A DNA stretch of 20,187 bases from Acidobacteriota bacterium (GTDB taxonomy: Bacteria; Acidobacteriota; Terriglobia; Acidiferrales; UBA7541), in the NCBI GenBank assembly GCA_003224195.1, contig QHYP01000105.1, positions 23,797 to 43,983 of the forward strand, written 5' to 3'. The translations under genes and the position numbers were made by a program. Positions 7,370 through 14,569 of the stretch are shown one piece after another; position 1 is the stretch's first letter; every line of letters starts with the position of its first letter. The notes beneath the pieces are model-generated. The model searched no databases. It had not been told where the DNA came from and was given only the letters and a program-made list of their open reading frames with translations.

Positions 7370-7412
7370 GCAGGTGCGGATACTACGCCAGGACACCTGC
7401 TTTCGCAAGCAG
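7370..7412. promoter_or_regulatory. Two overlapping palindromes over the leftward promoter (possible operator)
   Basis: GCAGGTG (7370-7376) and CACCTGC (7394-7400) form a 7-bp inverted repeat with a 17-nt centre that covers the -10 of the leftward promoter. CTGCTT (7397-7402) and AAGCAG (7407-7412) form a second perfect inverted repeat around TCGC that covers its -35. The placement fits a repressor site, but no regulator gene is adjacent. Confidence 0.35.
7380..7408 (-). promoter_or_regulatory. Sigma-70 type promoter for the membrane protein gene
   Basis: Reading leftward, TTGCGA (7408-7403) and TAGTAT (7385-7380) are separated by 17 nt, each matching consensus at four of six positions. Predicted +1 is near 7373, giving a leader of about 13 nt before the ATG at 7360. 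Confidence 0.45.
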
Positions 7413-7506
7413 TGAAGTGACACCGAACAGCCCCAGCTAAGGCGCGAAGACGGTGGAGAGGGTAAATCTCCAGTTGAGAGCACTGGTTGCTTCCGGCGGC
7501 TCGCGC

Positions 7507-7512
7507 TACAAT
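7507..7512 (+). promoter_or_regulatory. -10 element TACAAT of the moaD operon, possibly leaderless
   Basis: TACAAT (five of six consensus positions) ends six bases before the ATG of moaD at 7519, so +1 would coincide with the start codon. No Shine-Dalgarno sequence precedes the ATG. The -35 is weak: nothing better than two or three matches at 14-17 nt spacing. The spacing to the start codon is identical to that at 3141-3153. Confidence 0.4.
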
Positions 7513-7518
7513 CCTGAT

Positions 7519-7785
7519 ATGCCTCCCGTCTCACAAACCGTTCGTGTGAAGGTTCTGTTCTTCGGTCGCCTGAAAGACGTGGTTGGCCAGTCCGAGGAAT
7601 CCCTCGACCTTGCCGATGCCTCCACAGTCGAGCAACTCTTCGCTCTCTATTGCACGCGCATTCCCGAACTCGTCAAATATCGCTCTTCGGTCGTGGCTTC
7701 CCGCAATCAGGAATTTGCGCCCTGGAGCGCCCCGCTCCAATCCGGCGACGAGGTCGCCTTCCTCCCGCCGGTTAGCGGAGGCTGA
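7519..7785 (+). CDS. moaD: Molybdopterin synthase sulfur carrier subunit MoaD (88 aa)
   Basis: Small ubiquitin-fold sulfur carrier. Its C-terminal Gly-Gly is adenylated and thiocarboxylated, then donates sulfur within MoaE to make molybdopterin. The sequence has VRVKVLFFGRLKDVVG at the start, the ubiquitin-like core, and the family ending GDEVAFLPPVSGG with the required terminal GG. The length is normal. I chose ATG 7519 because the protein then begins just before the first beta strand and a TACAAT -10 ends six bases upstream. moaE follows after 13 bp, so the two subunits should be made together. Other cofactor genes (moaA, moaC) are not in the window. Confidence 0.93.
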   Translation: MPPVSQTVRVKVLFFGRLKDVVGQSEESLDLADASTVEQLFALYCTRIPELVKYRSSVVASRNQEFAPWSAPLQSGDEVAFLPPVSGG

Positions 7786-7798
7786 GGTCCGCCCACCG

Positions 7799-8272
7799 AT
7801 GACATCCCGTGAGCAGGACATTTTTCGCATCGTCCACGAACCGATCGATCCAGCGGCTCTCGCGCGTCTCGTCCGCGCCGATGACGACGGCGCCGTCGTC
7901 ACCTTCGATGGCTGCGTCCGCAACCACTCGGCCGGCCGCCGCACCTTGTTTCTCGAATATGAGGCTTACGAACCCATGGCGCTTGCCAAGATGCGCGAGA
8001 TCGGCGCCGAGCTCCATCGCCAATTTGCCATCGACAGCGTGGCCATCGTCCACCGCCTTGGAAGGCTCGAAATCGGGGACACAAGTGTCTTCATCGCCGT
8101 CAGCGCTCCGCATCGCCACGCGGCCTTTGACGCCTGCCGCTTCGCCATCGACACCCTCAAGCGGACGGTGCCCATTTGGAAGAAGGAGTACTTTGAAGAC
8201 GGGGCCGTTTGGGCCGAAGGCGAGTTCCCCGCCGTTCCCGACGAGACTCCTTCCGCGAAGTCGGCATCGTAA
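7799..8272 (+). CDS. moaE: Molybdopterin synthase catalytic subunit MoaE (157 aa)
   Basis: Large subunit of molybdopterin synthase, which converts precursor Z (cPMP) to molybdopterin using MoaD thiocarboxylate. Family hallmarks are GAVVTFDGCVRNHSAGR (31-47), LEYEAYEPMA (52-61), HRLGRLEIGD (85-94), VSAPHRHAAFDACRFAIDTLK (101-121) and the active-site region PIWKKEYFEDGAVWAEGE (125-142), with the lysines expected for catalysis (Lys121 and Lys128/129). The start at ATG 7799 lies 13 bp after moaD, with GAGG 11 bases upstream. The reading frame extends further upstream, but that part overlaps moaD and is non-coding in this phase. The gene is followed after 6 bp by the VWFA gene, which suggests one transcript. 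Confidence 0.95.
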   Translation: MTSREQDIFRIVHEPIDPAALARLVRADDDGAVVTFDGCVRNHSAGRRTLFLEYEAYEPMALAKMREIGAELHRQFAIDSVAIVHRLGRLEIGDTSVFIAVSAPHRHAAFDACRFAIDTLKRTVPIWKKEYFEDGAVWAEGEFPAVPDETPSAKSAS

Positions 8273-8278
8273 TCTTCG

Positions 8279-9319
8279 ATGACCTTCCGACAGTCCTACT
8301 CATGCGTCCTGCTCGCCGGCCTTGCAGCCTCTCCTTGCGGCGCGCTTCCTCACACACAGGCCGCACAGGAACAGCGGCAGTTCCAGCAGGATCGTCCGCC
8401 GTGGGCCCGGCATCCGGAAACCGCTACGGGACGCTCCCAGCCGCTGCCGGACAAAGCCGACGACAATGAACAAGAAAAGGCCCCAGATCGAAGCAAGATC
8501 CGCGTGCAGGTCAACCTCGTCAACATCCTCGTCAGCGTTCTCGACAGGCGCAACCGCCCCGCTCCCGATCTGCCGCGCGATGCGTTCGAGCTGTACGAAG
8601 AGAGTGTCCTGCAGAAACTCGAGCTTTTTGAGGCAGAAACCCAGCGCCCGCTCGATCTTGTCCTCATGGTGGACTCGAGCCTCAGTACTCAGATCGAAAT
8701 GGCGGAGGAGCGCGAAGCGGCCGCGCATTTCATCCGCCAGGTTCTGCGGCCCGGCGATCACCTGGCGGTGTACCAGTTCGATGATTCGGTCACCCAGCTC
8801 GCCGGTTTTTCCGATGACGTTCCGAGGTTGCAGAGCGCCGTCCGACACATCACTGAGGGTGCCGGAACTTCTCTGTACGATGCCGTCTATCTCGGCGCGA
8901 AGGCTCTCGAGCGCCGCGGCAGCGAAAACCGCCGCGTCATCGTGCTGGTCACCGACGCCGGCGAAACTACCAGCCGCATCGATTTTCAGGCTGCCCAGAA
9001 GCAAGCTGTGCTCTCTGGCGCGTTGCTCTACACTATTGTTCTGCGGCCGGTAAAAAGTGAGAGCGGGCGCAACACCGCGGGGGAGCACGCCCTCGAAACC
9101 ATCACTGACGTGACCGGCGGCGCGATGTTCTTCCCCGATCAGCCCACCGACCTCGACGCCATCTTCGACCGCATCGACCGTGAGCTCCGCACGCAGTACC
9201 GCCTGGCCTACTATCCCAATCCGCACGGGCCGGCCAACACTTTCCGCCGCGTCGAGGTCCGCGTCAAAGGCGAGTATTCGGTTCGTTACCGCCGCGGCTA
9301 CTACACCGGAGCCGAATAA
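8279..9319 (+). CDS. Secreted VWFA-domain protein, acidobacterial TIGR03436 type (346 aa)
   Basis: Exported von Willebrand factor A domain protein of the group expanded in Acidobacteria. A signal peptide covers about residues 1-29, followed by a Pro/Gln-rich linker. The conserved pre-domain RVQVNLVNILVSVLDRRNRP is at 75-94, and the VWFA fold begins near 125 with the metal-ion-dependent adhesion site D-x-S-x-S (Asp132, Ser134, Ser136). GTSLYDAVY (196-204) and VTDAGE (224-229) supply further site residues. The C-terminal RIDRELRTQYRLAYYPNPHGP and RVKGEYSVRYRRGYY are typical of the family. A ligand-binding or protein-interaction role is likely; a specific function is not known. It starts six bases after moaE and ends eight bases before the phosphatase gene, an unexplained position inside an otherwise metabolic cluster. 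Confidence 0.9.
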   Translation: MTFRQSYSCVLLAGLAASPCGALPHTQAAQEQRQFQQDRPPWARHPETATGRSQPLPDKADDNEQEKAPDRSKIRVQVNLVNILVSVLDRRNRPAPDLPRDAFELYEESVLQKLELFEAETQRPLDLVLMVDSSLSTQIEMAEEREAAAHFIRQVLRPGDHLAVYQFDDSVTQLAGFSDDVPRLQSAVRHITEGAGTSLYDAVYLGAKALERRGSENRRVIVLVTDAGETTSRIDFQAAQKQAVLSGALLYTIVLRPVKSESGRNTAGEHALETITDVTGGAMFFPDQPTDLDAIFDRIDRELRTQYRLAYYPNPHGPANTFRRVEVRVKGEYSVRYRRGYYTGAE

Positions 9320-9327
9320 TCACCGCG

Positions 9328-10134
9328 ATGCCGAGCACCTATCTGAGCGCCGCCGTCGAGATCGCGCGCGAGGCCGGGAAAATTCTTCTTGAGGAGTATG
9401 CGCGTCCCCTGAATATCACTTACAAAGGCGACGTCGACCTCGTCACTCAGGCCGACCGCCGTTCTGAAGAACTTATCGTCAGTCGTTTGAAAGAACTCTT
9501 CCCCCAGCACACCATCCTTGCCGAAGAAGGCGGCGGCCAGTCCATGCACTCCCGCTTTAGCTGGTATGTGGACCCGCTCGACGGCACCACCAATTTCGCC
9601 CACGGCTATCCTTGCTTCTCCGTTTCCATCGCGCTCGCTGATGCCGGGACGCTTATCGCGGGAGTCGTGTTCAACCCGCTGAGCGGCGAACTCTTCGCTG
9701 CCGCCCGCGGGGAAGGCGCCACCCTGAACGGCAAGCCCATCCGCGTCTCAAAAGTCCTCGAGCTGGCAAAGAGCCTCGTTTGCACCGGCTTTCCCACGCA
9801 CAAGCGCCAAGCGAATCCCAATATCCATTACTACTGGGATTTCACCCTGCGCTCGCACGGCGTCCGCCGCGACGGCTCGGCTGCGCTCGACCTCGCCTTT
9901 GTCGCCGCGGGTCGCTTCGAAGGTTTCTGGGAATTTGGTCTCAAGCCCTGGGACACCGCCGCAGGCGTCCTGCTTGTGGAAGAGGCTGGTGGCCGCGTAT
10001 CCAGCCTCGATGGACAGCCTTACGATCTCGGCGGCCCGTCCCTTCTCGCGACAAACGGTCTCGTTCACGAGGAGATGCTGCGCGTCGCCGCTGAAATCGC
10101 CCAGCGTGACCCCTCCGCCCCGTTCCCACGCTGA
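9328..10134 (+). CDS. suhB: Inositol monophosphatase family protein (268 aa)
   Basis: Mg2+-dependent, Li+-sensitive phosphatase fold acting on inositol-1-phosphate or related sugar or nucleotide phosphates. Motif A is WYVDPLDGTTNFAHG (79-93) with metal ligands Asp82 and Asp85. The upstream acidic pair is in ILAEEGGG (Glu66/67) and motif B is KPWDTAAGVLLVEEAGG with Asp209. All catalytic residues are present and the length is normal. Family members also include CysQ-like and histidinol-phosphate phosphatases, so the substrate cannot be fixed from sequence; SuhB/IMPase is the best match. The start at ATG 9328 is eight bases after the VWFA stop, consistent with an operon. The 98 bp after it contains no convincing terminator before the convergent GH18-like gene. 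Confidence 0.9.
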   Translation: MPSTYLSAAVEIAREAGKILLEEYARPLNITYKGDVDLVTQADRRSEELIVSRLKELFPQHTILAEEGGGQSMHSRFSWYVDPLDGTTNFAHGYPCFSVSIALADAGTLIAGVVFNPLSGELFAAARGEGATLNGKPIRVSKVLELAKSLVCTGFPTHKRQANPNIHYYWDFTLRSHGVRRDGSAALDLAFVAAGRFEGFWEFGLKPWDTAAGVLLVEEAGGRVSSLDGQPYDLGGPSLLATNGLVHEEMLRVAAEIAQRDPSAPFPR

Positions 10135-10232
10135 GCCTCGAACCGTGGGCGCGCAAACTTCGGCCTGCACGTCTTTCTCTTCAATCCTGAAGCAGTGCCG
10201 CCGTCGCAGCCTCCGATGCCCGCCACTTCGGC

Positions 10233-11306
10233 TCAGCTTTGTCGAAGAGCCGGCATCGGAAACGGAATCCTGTACGTCTTCGACCCGACGCTGACTCCGC
10301 CCTGGCATGTATTCGGCGGCGTCGTACAGACCTGTCTTGCGGTGGAACACTCTGCCGCCCAGAACATATAGCCAAGCATTCCGGGCGTCGTTCCCGCACC
10401 GTTTGGTGCGACAGTTTGCACATAGTTCCCCGTGCTGTTCTCGAGTGAATTGCTGAAATTCACGCACTCGGCGCACGGGTTCCGTCCCGTGACGATAAAG
10501 AGTCCGCCCGTAAACTTCGCCGGCGCCAGCGGGCCGACCGGCGTGCTGCTTTGCGGCCTGCCGTCGATATGCTCCTGCCAATTTGACCTTGCCGCGGAAG
10601 CGCTGGTCGGCTGCTTGTTGGGGACCATCGCGTTGGCGTAATCGAGCACTGGATTCGTCGTGTTGAGCCAGTCCGCCGTTGCTTTGCGGCACAAATCAGT
10701 GAGGAAACGGTCGTCGGCACCGAGATCGATCGTCAGACGGCTCGCCGGATTGGCTCCCGTCGCATCGTAGGGCAGGATCGAGCGGTAAGCATTGATGAAC
10801 GCTTGCAGGGCCGCCAGATTGGGTCTGGCATTTTTCTCGTAATCGATTTCAATCCCTGTGCCAAGCCTCTGCGCTGCTCGCGCGGCATTGATGCCAAGCT
10901 GCGTCGCATTCCTCTCGAGCGCCGTGTCCCAGTCGTTTACAAACGTGATCCCCCCGATCGAAAGCATCACCCGGATGTTGTGGCTCGCGAAATAGCCGAT
11001 CACCGCCGAGTTCATGCCAATCGGTATCCCTTGTGAGGTTTGGGAATCGTTCGTGAGATTGAGCAACTTGAGTGGATTCACGAAACTCAGAACCACCAGA
11101 TTCACCGATGGCACGCCGTCGCCCCGGTCAATCAGCCAGTGATTCTTGGTGTCGAAGTCCGCCATGTCCCGGACGCTGGCCCACGTGCAATAGTCGTTGC
11201 CACAATGCCACGCGCCATAAACCTGTATTTGAGTTGCTTTCGCCGGGGAAATCAGCAGAGACGGAGCCAGGGCCAACACGCCCATCCGCGCCGCTGCTCT
11301 CAGCAT
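10233..11306 (-). CDS. Secreted GH18-like (chitinase-fold) protein (357 aa)
   Basis: Exported protein with a glycoside hydrolase family 18-like barrel. The signal peptide is about residues 1-24 (MLRAAARMGVLALAPSLLIS). NLVVLSFVNPLKLLNL (69-84), RVMLSIGGIT (112-121, the SxGG motif) and GIEIDYE (151-157, corresponding to DGxDxDxE) are visible. The catalytic Glu is kept at 157 and the last Asp at 155, but the first two Asp positions are Thr150 and Glu154. It may be an active variant (endo-beta-N-acetylglucosaminidase or chitinase) or a binding protein. Several cysteines (HCGNDYC, NPCAEC, AECSTARQVC) suggest disulfides outside the cytoplasm. GGGAGGA stands just before ATG 11306 and decides the start over an upstream in-phase ATG. 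Confidence 0.75.
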   Translation of the reverse strand: MLRAAARMGVLALAPSLLISPAKATQIQVYGAWHCGNDYCTWASVRDMADFDTKNHWLIDRGDGVPSVNLVVLSFVNPLKLLNLTNDSQTSQGIPIGMNSAVIGYFASHNIRVMLSIGGITFVNDWDTALERNATQLGINAARAAQRLGTGIEIDYEKNARPNLAALQAFINAYRSILPYDATGANPASRLTIDLGADDRFLTDLCRKATADWLNTTNPVLDYANAMVPNKQPTSASAARSNWQEHIDGRPQSSTPVGPLAPAKFTGGLFIVTGRNPCAECVNFSNSLENSTGNYVQTVAPNGAGTTPGMLGYMFWAAECSTARQVCTTPPNTCQGGVSVGSKTYRIPFPMPALRQS

Positions 11307-11342
11307 GGCTTCCTCCCAGGATTCGTCTCGCGTCGAGTCGGC

Positions 11343-11371
11343 CGTATACAGCTGGAAGGGGCGGGCGTCAG
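11343..11371 (-). promoter_or_regulatory. Possible promoter of the GH18-like gene
   Basis: Reading leftward, CTGACG (11371-11366) and TATACG (11348-11343) are 17 nt apart, each with four consensus matches. The predicted start near 11336 leaves a leader of about 30 nt with a strong ribosome binding site. Confidence 0.35.
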
Positions 11372-11476
11372 CCGAAATTCGCACAATTCAATTTTCGCTT
11401 CGGTGCGGAGCTGCACCGCGTTCGCGGCCCAATCGCCCAATCGAATGGCCTCGCGGTCAAATTTGCGTGAAGTGTC

Positions 11477-12589
11477 CTATGGGGTGCTGCCCTTCCACTC
11501 CGCGTACAATTTGGCGATCGTCGGGCCGATCGTGAATCCCCACGCGAAAATCGGGAAGCCTTTGAACTTGTCCGGCACGGCGTAGCGGTGCGCGGCCTCT
11601 TCCGCCGGCACGCCCGCCTTGTACATCTTCTGTGCTTGTTCGGCGATGTCGTCGAACACCGCGCTCTCCGTTGCAATTCCTTCTTGCCCGCAGATCTGTC
11701 CGTGGCCGGGCACGAAAATCGTGTCCTTGTCGAATGCCGCGAACTTCTTCAGCGTTGCGCGCCAACCGGAAATCGTCGCGTCGAACGCCACGGGATACCA
11801 TCCGCTGAAGAGCAAATCGCCGGTGTAGACGATCTTCTGTTCGGGAACGCGCACGATCAGGTCGCCCGCTGTGTGGCCCGGATAGCTCTCCACGATGGCG
11901 GTGAGCCCGCCCAAGTCGATCTTTTCGGGCAGCTTCGCCGGGTCCAGCGGCCGGCTTGGCAGCGAAACCAAATTCGCGCGAACGGTCTCGTACATTCCCG
12001 TTGCGGCGTTCACGTCGCTCTGCGCGTGTTGCCGCTCGGCTTCGGTCTTCGCTTCACGCAACTTCTTCTCCAGCGGCTCGAGAAATGCCGCGCGCTCCAT
12101 CGTTTGCATTCCCCCGTAGTTTTGCGCCATCAGTGTTGGAACTTTCGCATGCGCCCACACGGCTACGTTGTGCGCGCCGTAAAAGGAGTTGCCCATCGAA
12201 TGATCAAAGTGGTAGTGCGTGTCCAGCGCCGCGCGCACTGGCACTTGGCTGACCATACGCAAAGCATCCATCTGAAACGCGCATCCCGTCGGCGAAGCGT
12301 AGCCCTCGATCAGCAGTGCCGCGTCCTTCCCCGCAAGAAACCCGCCGTTGCACAGCGTCGTGTAGCCTTTGCTCGGGTCCGAAATTGTCGCGTACGCGCC
12401 CTCTCCAATCTTGCGCACGGATGCGAATCCCTTGTCCACAATCGGCGTCTGCGCCACGCGCGCATCCCCGGCCACCGATTCGCTCAGCCCAGGCAGCGGA
12501 ATCAGCCGCGCAACGGCGTAGGCGGCTCCAAAACACGACGTGGAGGCGAGAAAATCCCGGCGAGTGAAGGGCTTGGACAGGTCGGTCAT
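11477..12589 (-). CDS. Tat-exported metallo-beta-lactamase-fold hydrolase (370 aa)
   Basis: Zinc-dependent hydrolase of the MBL superfamily. The N-terminus has a twin-arginine signal (TRRDFLAS, Arg10-Arg11), so it should be exported folded with its metal. Metal ligands are His125, His127, Asp129 and His130 in THYHFDH, His239 in GHTAGD, Asp258 in YTGDLLFSG and His296 in VPGHGQ, the full binuclear set. An extra alpha-helical, charged insertion lies at about 162-195 (MERAAFLEPLEKKLREAKTEAER). The substrate is not evident: glyoxalase II-like, quinoprotein-associated hydrolase and lactamase-like members share this layout. The start at ATG 12589 has GGAGG five bases upstream; an earlier in-phase ATG lies beyond the predicted promoter. 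It is 81 bp downstream of pncA on the same strand. Confidence 0.87.
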   Translation of the reverse strand: MTDLSKPFTRRDFLASTSCFGAAYAVARLIPLPGLSESVAGDARVAQTPIVDKGFASVRKIGEGAYATISDPSKGYTTLCNGGFLAGKDAALLIEGYASPTGCAFQMDALRMVSQVPVRAALDTHYHFDHSMGNSFYGAHNVAVWAHAKVPTLMAQNYGGMQTMERAAFLEPLEKKLREAKTEAERQHAQSDVNAATGMYETVRANLVSLPSRPLDPAKLPEKIDLGGLTAIVESYPGHTAGDLIVRVPEQKIVYTGDLLFSGWYPVAFDATISGWRATLKKFAAFDKDTIFVPGHGQICGQEGIATESAVFDDIAEQAQKMYKAGVPAEEAAHRYAVPDKFKGFPIFAWGFTIGPTIAKLYAEWKGSTP

Positions 12590-12626
12590 GGCTCCTCCGT
12601 ATGAAGATTCGTGCATTCCGCGCCGT

Positions 12627-12655
12627 ATCTTAGCAGAGCGATCATGGCGTCTCCA
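12627..12655 (-). promoter_or_regulatory. Possible promoter of the MBL-fold hydrolase gene
   Basis: Reading leftward, TGGAGA (12655-12650), a 17-nt spacer and an extended -10 TGC-TAAGAT (hexamer 12632-12627) give a plausible start near 12620, 31 nt before the ATG. The hexamers match consensus at four of six positions each. Confidence 0.4.
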
Positions 12656-12670
12656 TCCGAGGCGCAAATG

Positions 12671-13357
12671 CTATTGGCTCGTTCCGGCTTTCAAGAACGA
12701 AACACGGGAAGACGCGGCGGAGTCCGAGCACAGCTCGAGGGCTTGATCGGTCGAGAGCAAGCGGGCTCCACGCGACTCCCATTCTGCAATCAGTTGCGCC
12801 CCCTTCGCGGCGTCGAGCGGCTGAATGGCGTCGCGAACGACGCCGACATGCCGTCCGCGCGCGAGCAAGCCTTCTACCGTGCACCGCACGCAGTAGTCTG
12901 TGGCCACGCCAAAAACCAGAAATTCAACATTTGCCTCGAATGACGGCGAACCATTGGGACCCAATCGGCCGAGCAGTGCGTCTGCGTGTGGATTGTCGAA
13001 AACGTCGAGCGTGTTTTTCTCCAGCGTCACCTGTTGATAGCCGCCCAAGCTTTCCGGCAGTACAAGTCCTTTGTCGTTCGGGATCACCAGCCGTCGCGCT
13101 GCAAGCCCTTCCGGAAGAATCTCTGCGCCCGGCGTTCGTTTCAGGCAATGCGGCGGCCATTCGCGCAGCTCAGCGTCATCGGGATTGTGCGCATCGGCAG
13201 AGGAGACAACAAAGACGCGCCCCTGCCGCGCCGCCTCCACGAGGCGGCGGAGATTCGGGATGATCTTTTCCGCTCCGGGCACGTACAGCTTGCCGCCTGG
13301 CAGCATGAAGTCTGCTTGGGCATCGACTTCCCAGAAGACCGTCTTTCGGGAGACCAC
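12671..13357 (-). CDS. pncA: Nicotinamidase PncA (228 aa)
   Basis: Isochorismatase-fold amidohydrolase converting nicotinamide to nicotinate and ammonia, the first step of the Preiss-Handler NAD salvage route. The catalytic triad is visible: Asp12 (EVDAQADFM), Lys114 (LEKNTLDVF) and Cys156 (GVATDYCVRCT). Metal ligands are Asp55, His57 and His70 (SADAHNPDDAE and WPPHCLKRT). It starts with GTG at 13357-13355, preceded by AAGGGGCAGGAC. The TGA of pncB is 12 bp upstream, so the genes are coupled. Upstream pncB should use its product, but pncB appears internally deleted. The last 20 residues are variable and do not affect the assignment. Confidence 0.92.
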   Translation of the reverse strand: MVSRKTVFWEVDAQADFMLPGGKLYVPGAEKIIPNLRRLVEAARQGRVFVVSSADAHNPDDAELREWPPHCLKRTPGAEILPEGLAARRLVIPNDKGLVLPESLGGYQQVTLEKNTLDVFDNPHADALLGRLGPNGSPSFEANVEFLVFGVATDYCVRCTVEGLLARGRHVGVVRDAIQPLDAAKGAQLIAEWESRGARLLSTDQALELCSDSAASSRVSFLKAGTSQ

Positions 13358-13369
13358 GTCCTGCCCCTT

Positions 13370-14440
13370 TCAGGTGCGCGCCGACTTCACGCGAGTCTGC
13401 CGCACTTGCTCGAACAGTTCTTCGAGACGCGCGCTGTGTTGCACCGGGAACGGCTCCTGCGCGGCCTTGAGCGACACGATGCGCTCTGGCAAGCGCTCCC
13501 GTGAAGCCAGAAAGCGTTCCCGCGCCGCGCTTACCAGAGCCCCAGGCTTCTGCGGTGACGCCTCGAGGCGCTTGCTCTCTCTCATGACTGGAACGAGCAG
13601 CGGTTCCGCTTCCGGGTACGCTTCATTCTCCAGGCCGACCGTATCGCTCGAATACTTACCGTCCCCGCCGGTAAACCGGAACACTTGCTTTCGCCCGAGC
13701 GCAAGGATCTTCTCAATCGCCCCGCGCACGTTGTAAGTGTCAACGAGCAAGGTGGCCTCATCCGGGAAGGCGTCGAGAAAGCTGCCGAAAGCCTTCGCCT
13801 CGTCCTCGTGGGCCATAATCCACGAGTGTGCCTGCGTTCCGTAGACGGGAATCCCGAAGCGATGGCCCGCGAACGCGTTGGACGTCCCGGCGCAGCCGCC
13901 GATGAACGCAGCGCGCGCGGCGAAGATGCCAGCCTCGATACCGTGCGCACGCCGCGTGCCGAATTCCACTACGGGACGCCCCGCGGCCGCCGTCGTGACG
14001 CGCGCCGCCTTACTGGCGATCAGCGTTTGGAAGTGCAGAATCGAAAGCAGGCTCGTCTCGATGATCTGGGCCTCCGCAATCGGTGCCGTGATGCGCAGGA
14101 GCGGTTCATCCGGGAAAAAGATCGTGCCTTCGGGCAGCGCCCAGGCATCGCCGGAGAAGCGGAATCCCGCCAGATAGTCGAAGAAGGCGTCGTCCACATG
14201 ACGAAAAACCGGCAACCCGCGAAGGTAGGTAATCTCCTCGGCAGAGAACTGGACGTTTTGCAAAAAGTCCAGGGCCTGTTCCAGTCCGGCTGCAACCAGG
14301 TAATTTCGCCGCGGAGGCAAGTGCCGGACGAAAAGTTCGAACGTGGCGCGGGCGTCGAAGCGGTTTTGGACATAACCCGCCGCCATCGTCAGCTCATAAA
14401 GGTCGGTGAGGAGCCCCGAAGAGGGTGCGCCGGAAATCAT
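13370..14440 (-). CDS. pncB: Nicotinate phosphoribosyltransferase PncB with large internal deletion (356 aa)
   Basis: Should join nicotinate and PRPP to NaMN with ATP hydrolysis. The N-terminal part is typical: LLTDLYELTMAAGY (10-23), FELFVRHLP (34-42), VEFGTRRAHG (158-167), GTSNAFAG (185-192) and YGTQAHSWIMAHE (200-212) with the His that is phosphorylated in the family. The C-terminal GRKQVFRF, EAEPLLVPVMR and the tail are also present. At residues 249-251 (bases 13688-13696) the protein jumps from DTYNVRGAIEKILALG straight to GRKQVFR. The family segment holding GVRLDSGDL, the second SGDLDE motif and FGVGT is missing, about 110 residues by my recollection of full-length enzymes (roughly 440-470 aa). 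The frame is otherwise intact, so it is annotated as a CDS, but activity is doubtful. The promoter is at 14453-14481. Confidence 0.85.
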   Translation of the reverse strand: MISGAPSSGLLTDLYELTMAAGYVQNRFDARATFELFVRHLPPRRNYLVAAGLEQALDFLQNVQFSAEEITYLRGLPVFRHVDDAFFDYLAGFRFSGDAWALPEGTIFFPDEPLLRITAPIAEAQIIETSLLSILHFQTLIASKAARVTTAAAGRPVVEFGTRRAHGIEAGIFAARAAFIGGCAGTSNAFAGHRFGIPVYGTQAHSWIMAHEDEAKAFGSFLDAFPDEATLLVDTYNVRGAIEKILALGRKQVFRFTGGDGKYSSDTVGLENEAYPEAEPLLVPVMRESKRLEASPQKPGALVSAARERFLASRERLPERIVSLKAAQEPFPVQHSARLEELFEQVRQTRVKSART

Positions 14441-14452
14441 GTCTCTGGGAGG

Positions 14453-14481
14453 ATTATGCCCGACCCTGGAAGGGTAGGCAA
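14453..14481 (-). promoter_or_regulatory. Sigma-70 type promoter of pncBA, very short leader
   Basis: Reading leftward, TTGCCT (14481-14476) and CATAAT (14458-14453, five of six matches) are exactly 17 nt apart. The predicted +1 at 14446 leaves a leader of about six nt before the ATG at 14440. No Shine-Dalgarno sequence is present on this strand, so initiation is probably leaderless-like. Confidence 0.5.
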
Positions 14482-14569
14482 AGCCCGGAGAGGAAACACT
14501 CGACTTGCAACCACAGCGGGCGGAGTTGCACTGGAACGGCCGGCCGCGGAGCTTCGATTCGCAGGAGAG

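Noticed and set aside
10229..10252. CGGCTC/GAGCCG hairpin at the end of the GH18-like gene as a terminator
   Set aside because: It straddles the stop codon, has a 12-nt loop and lacks a T-run on either strand.
11588..12604. Rightward 338-codon open frame opposite the MBL-fold gene
   Set aside because: Complement of an enzyme gene with all metal ligands; Arg/His-rich and without a start signal.
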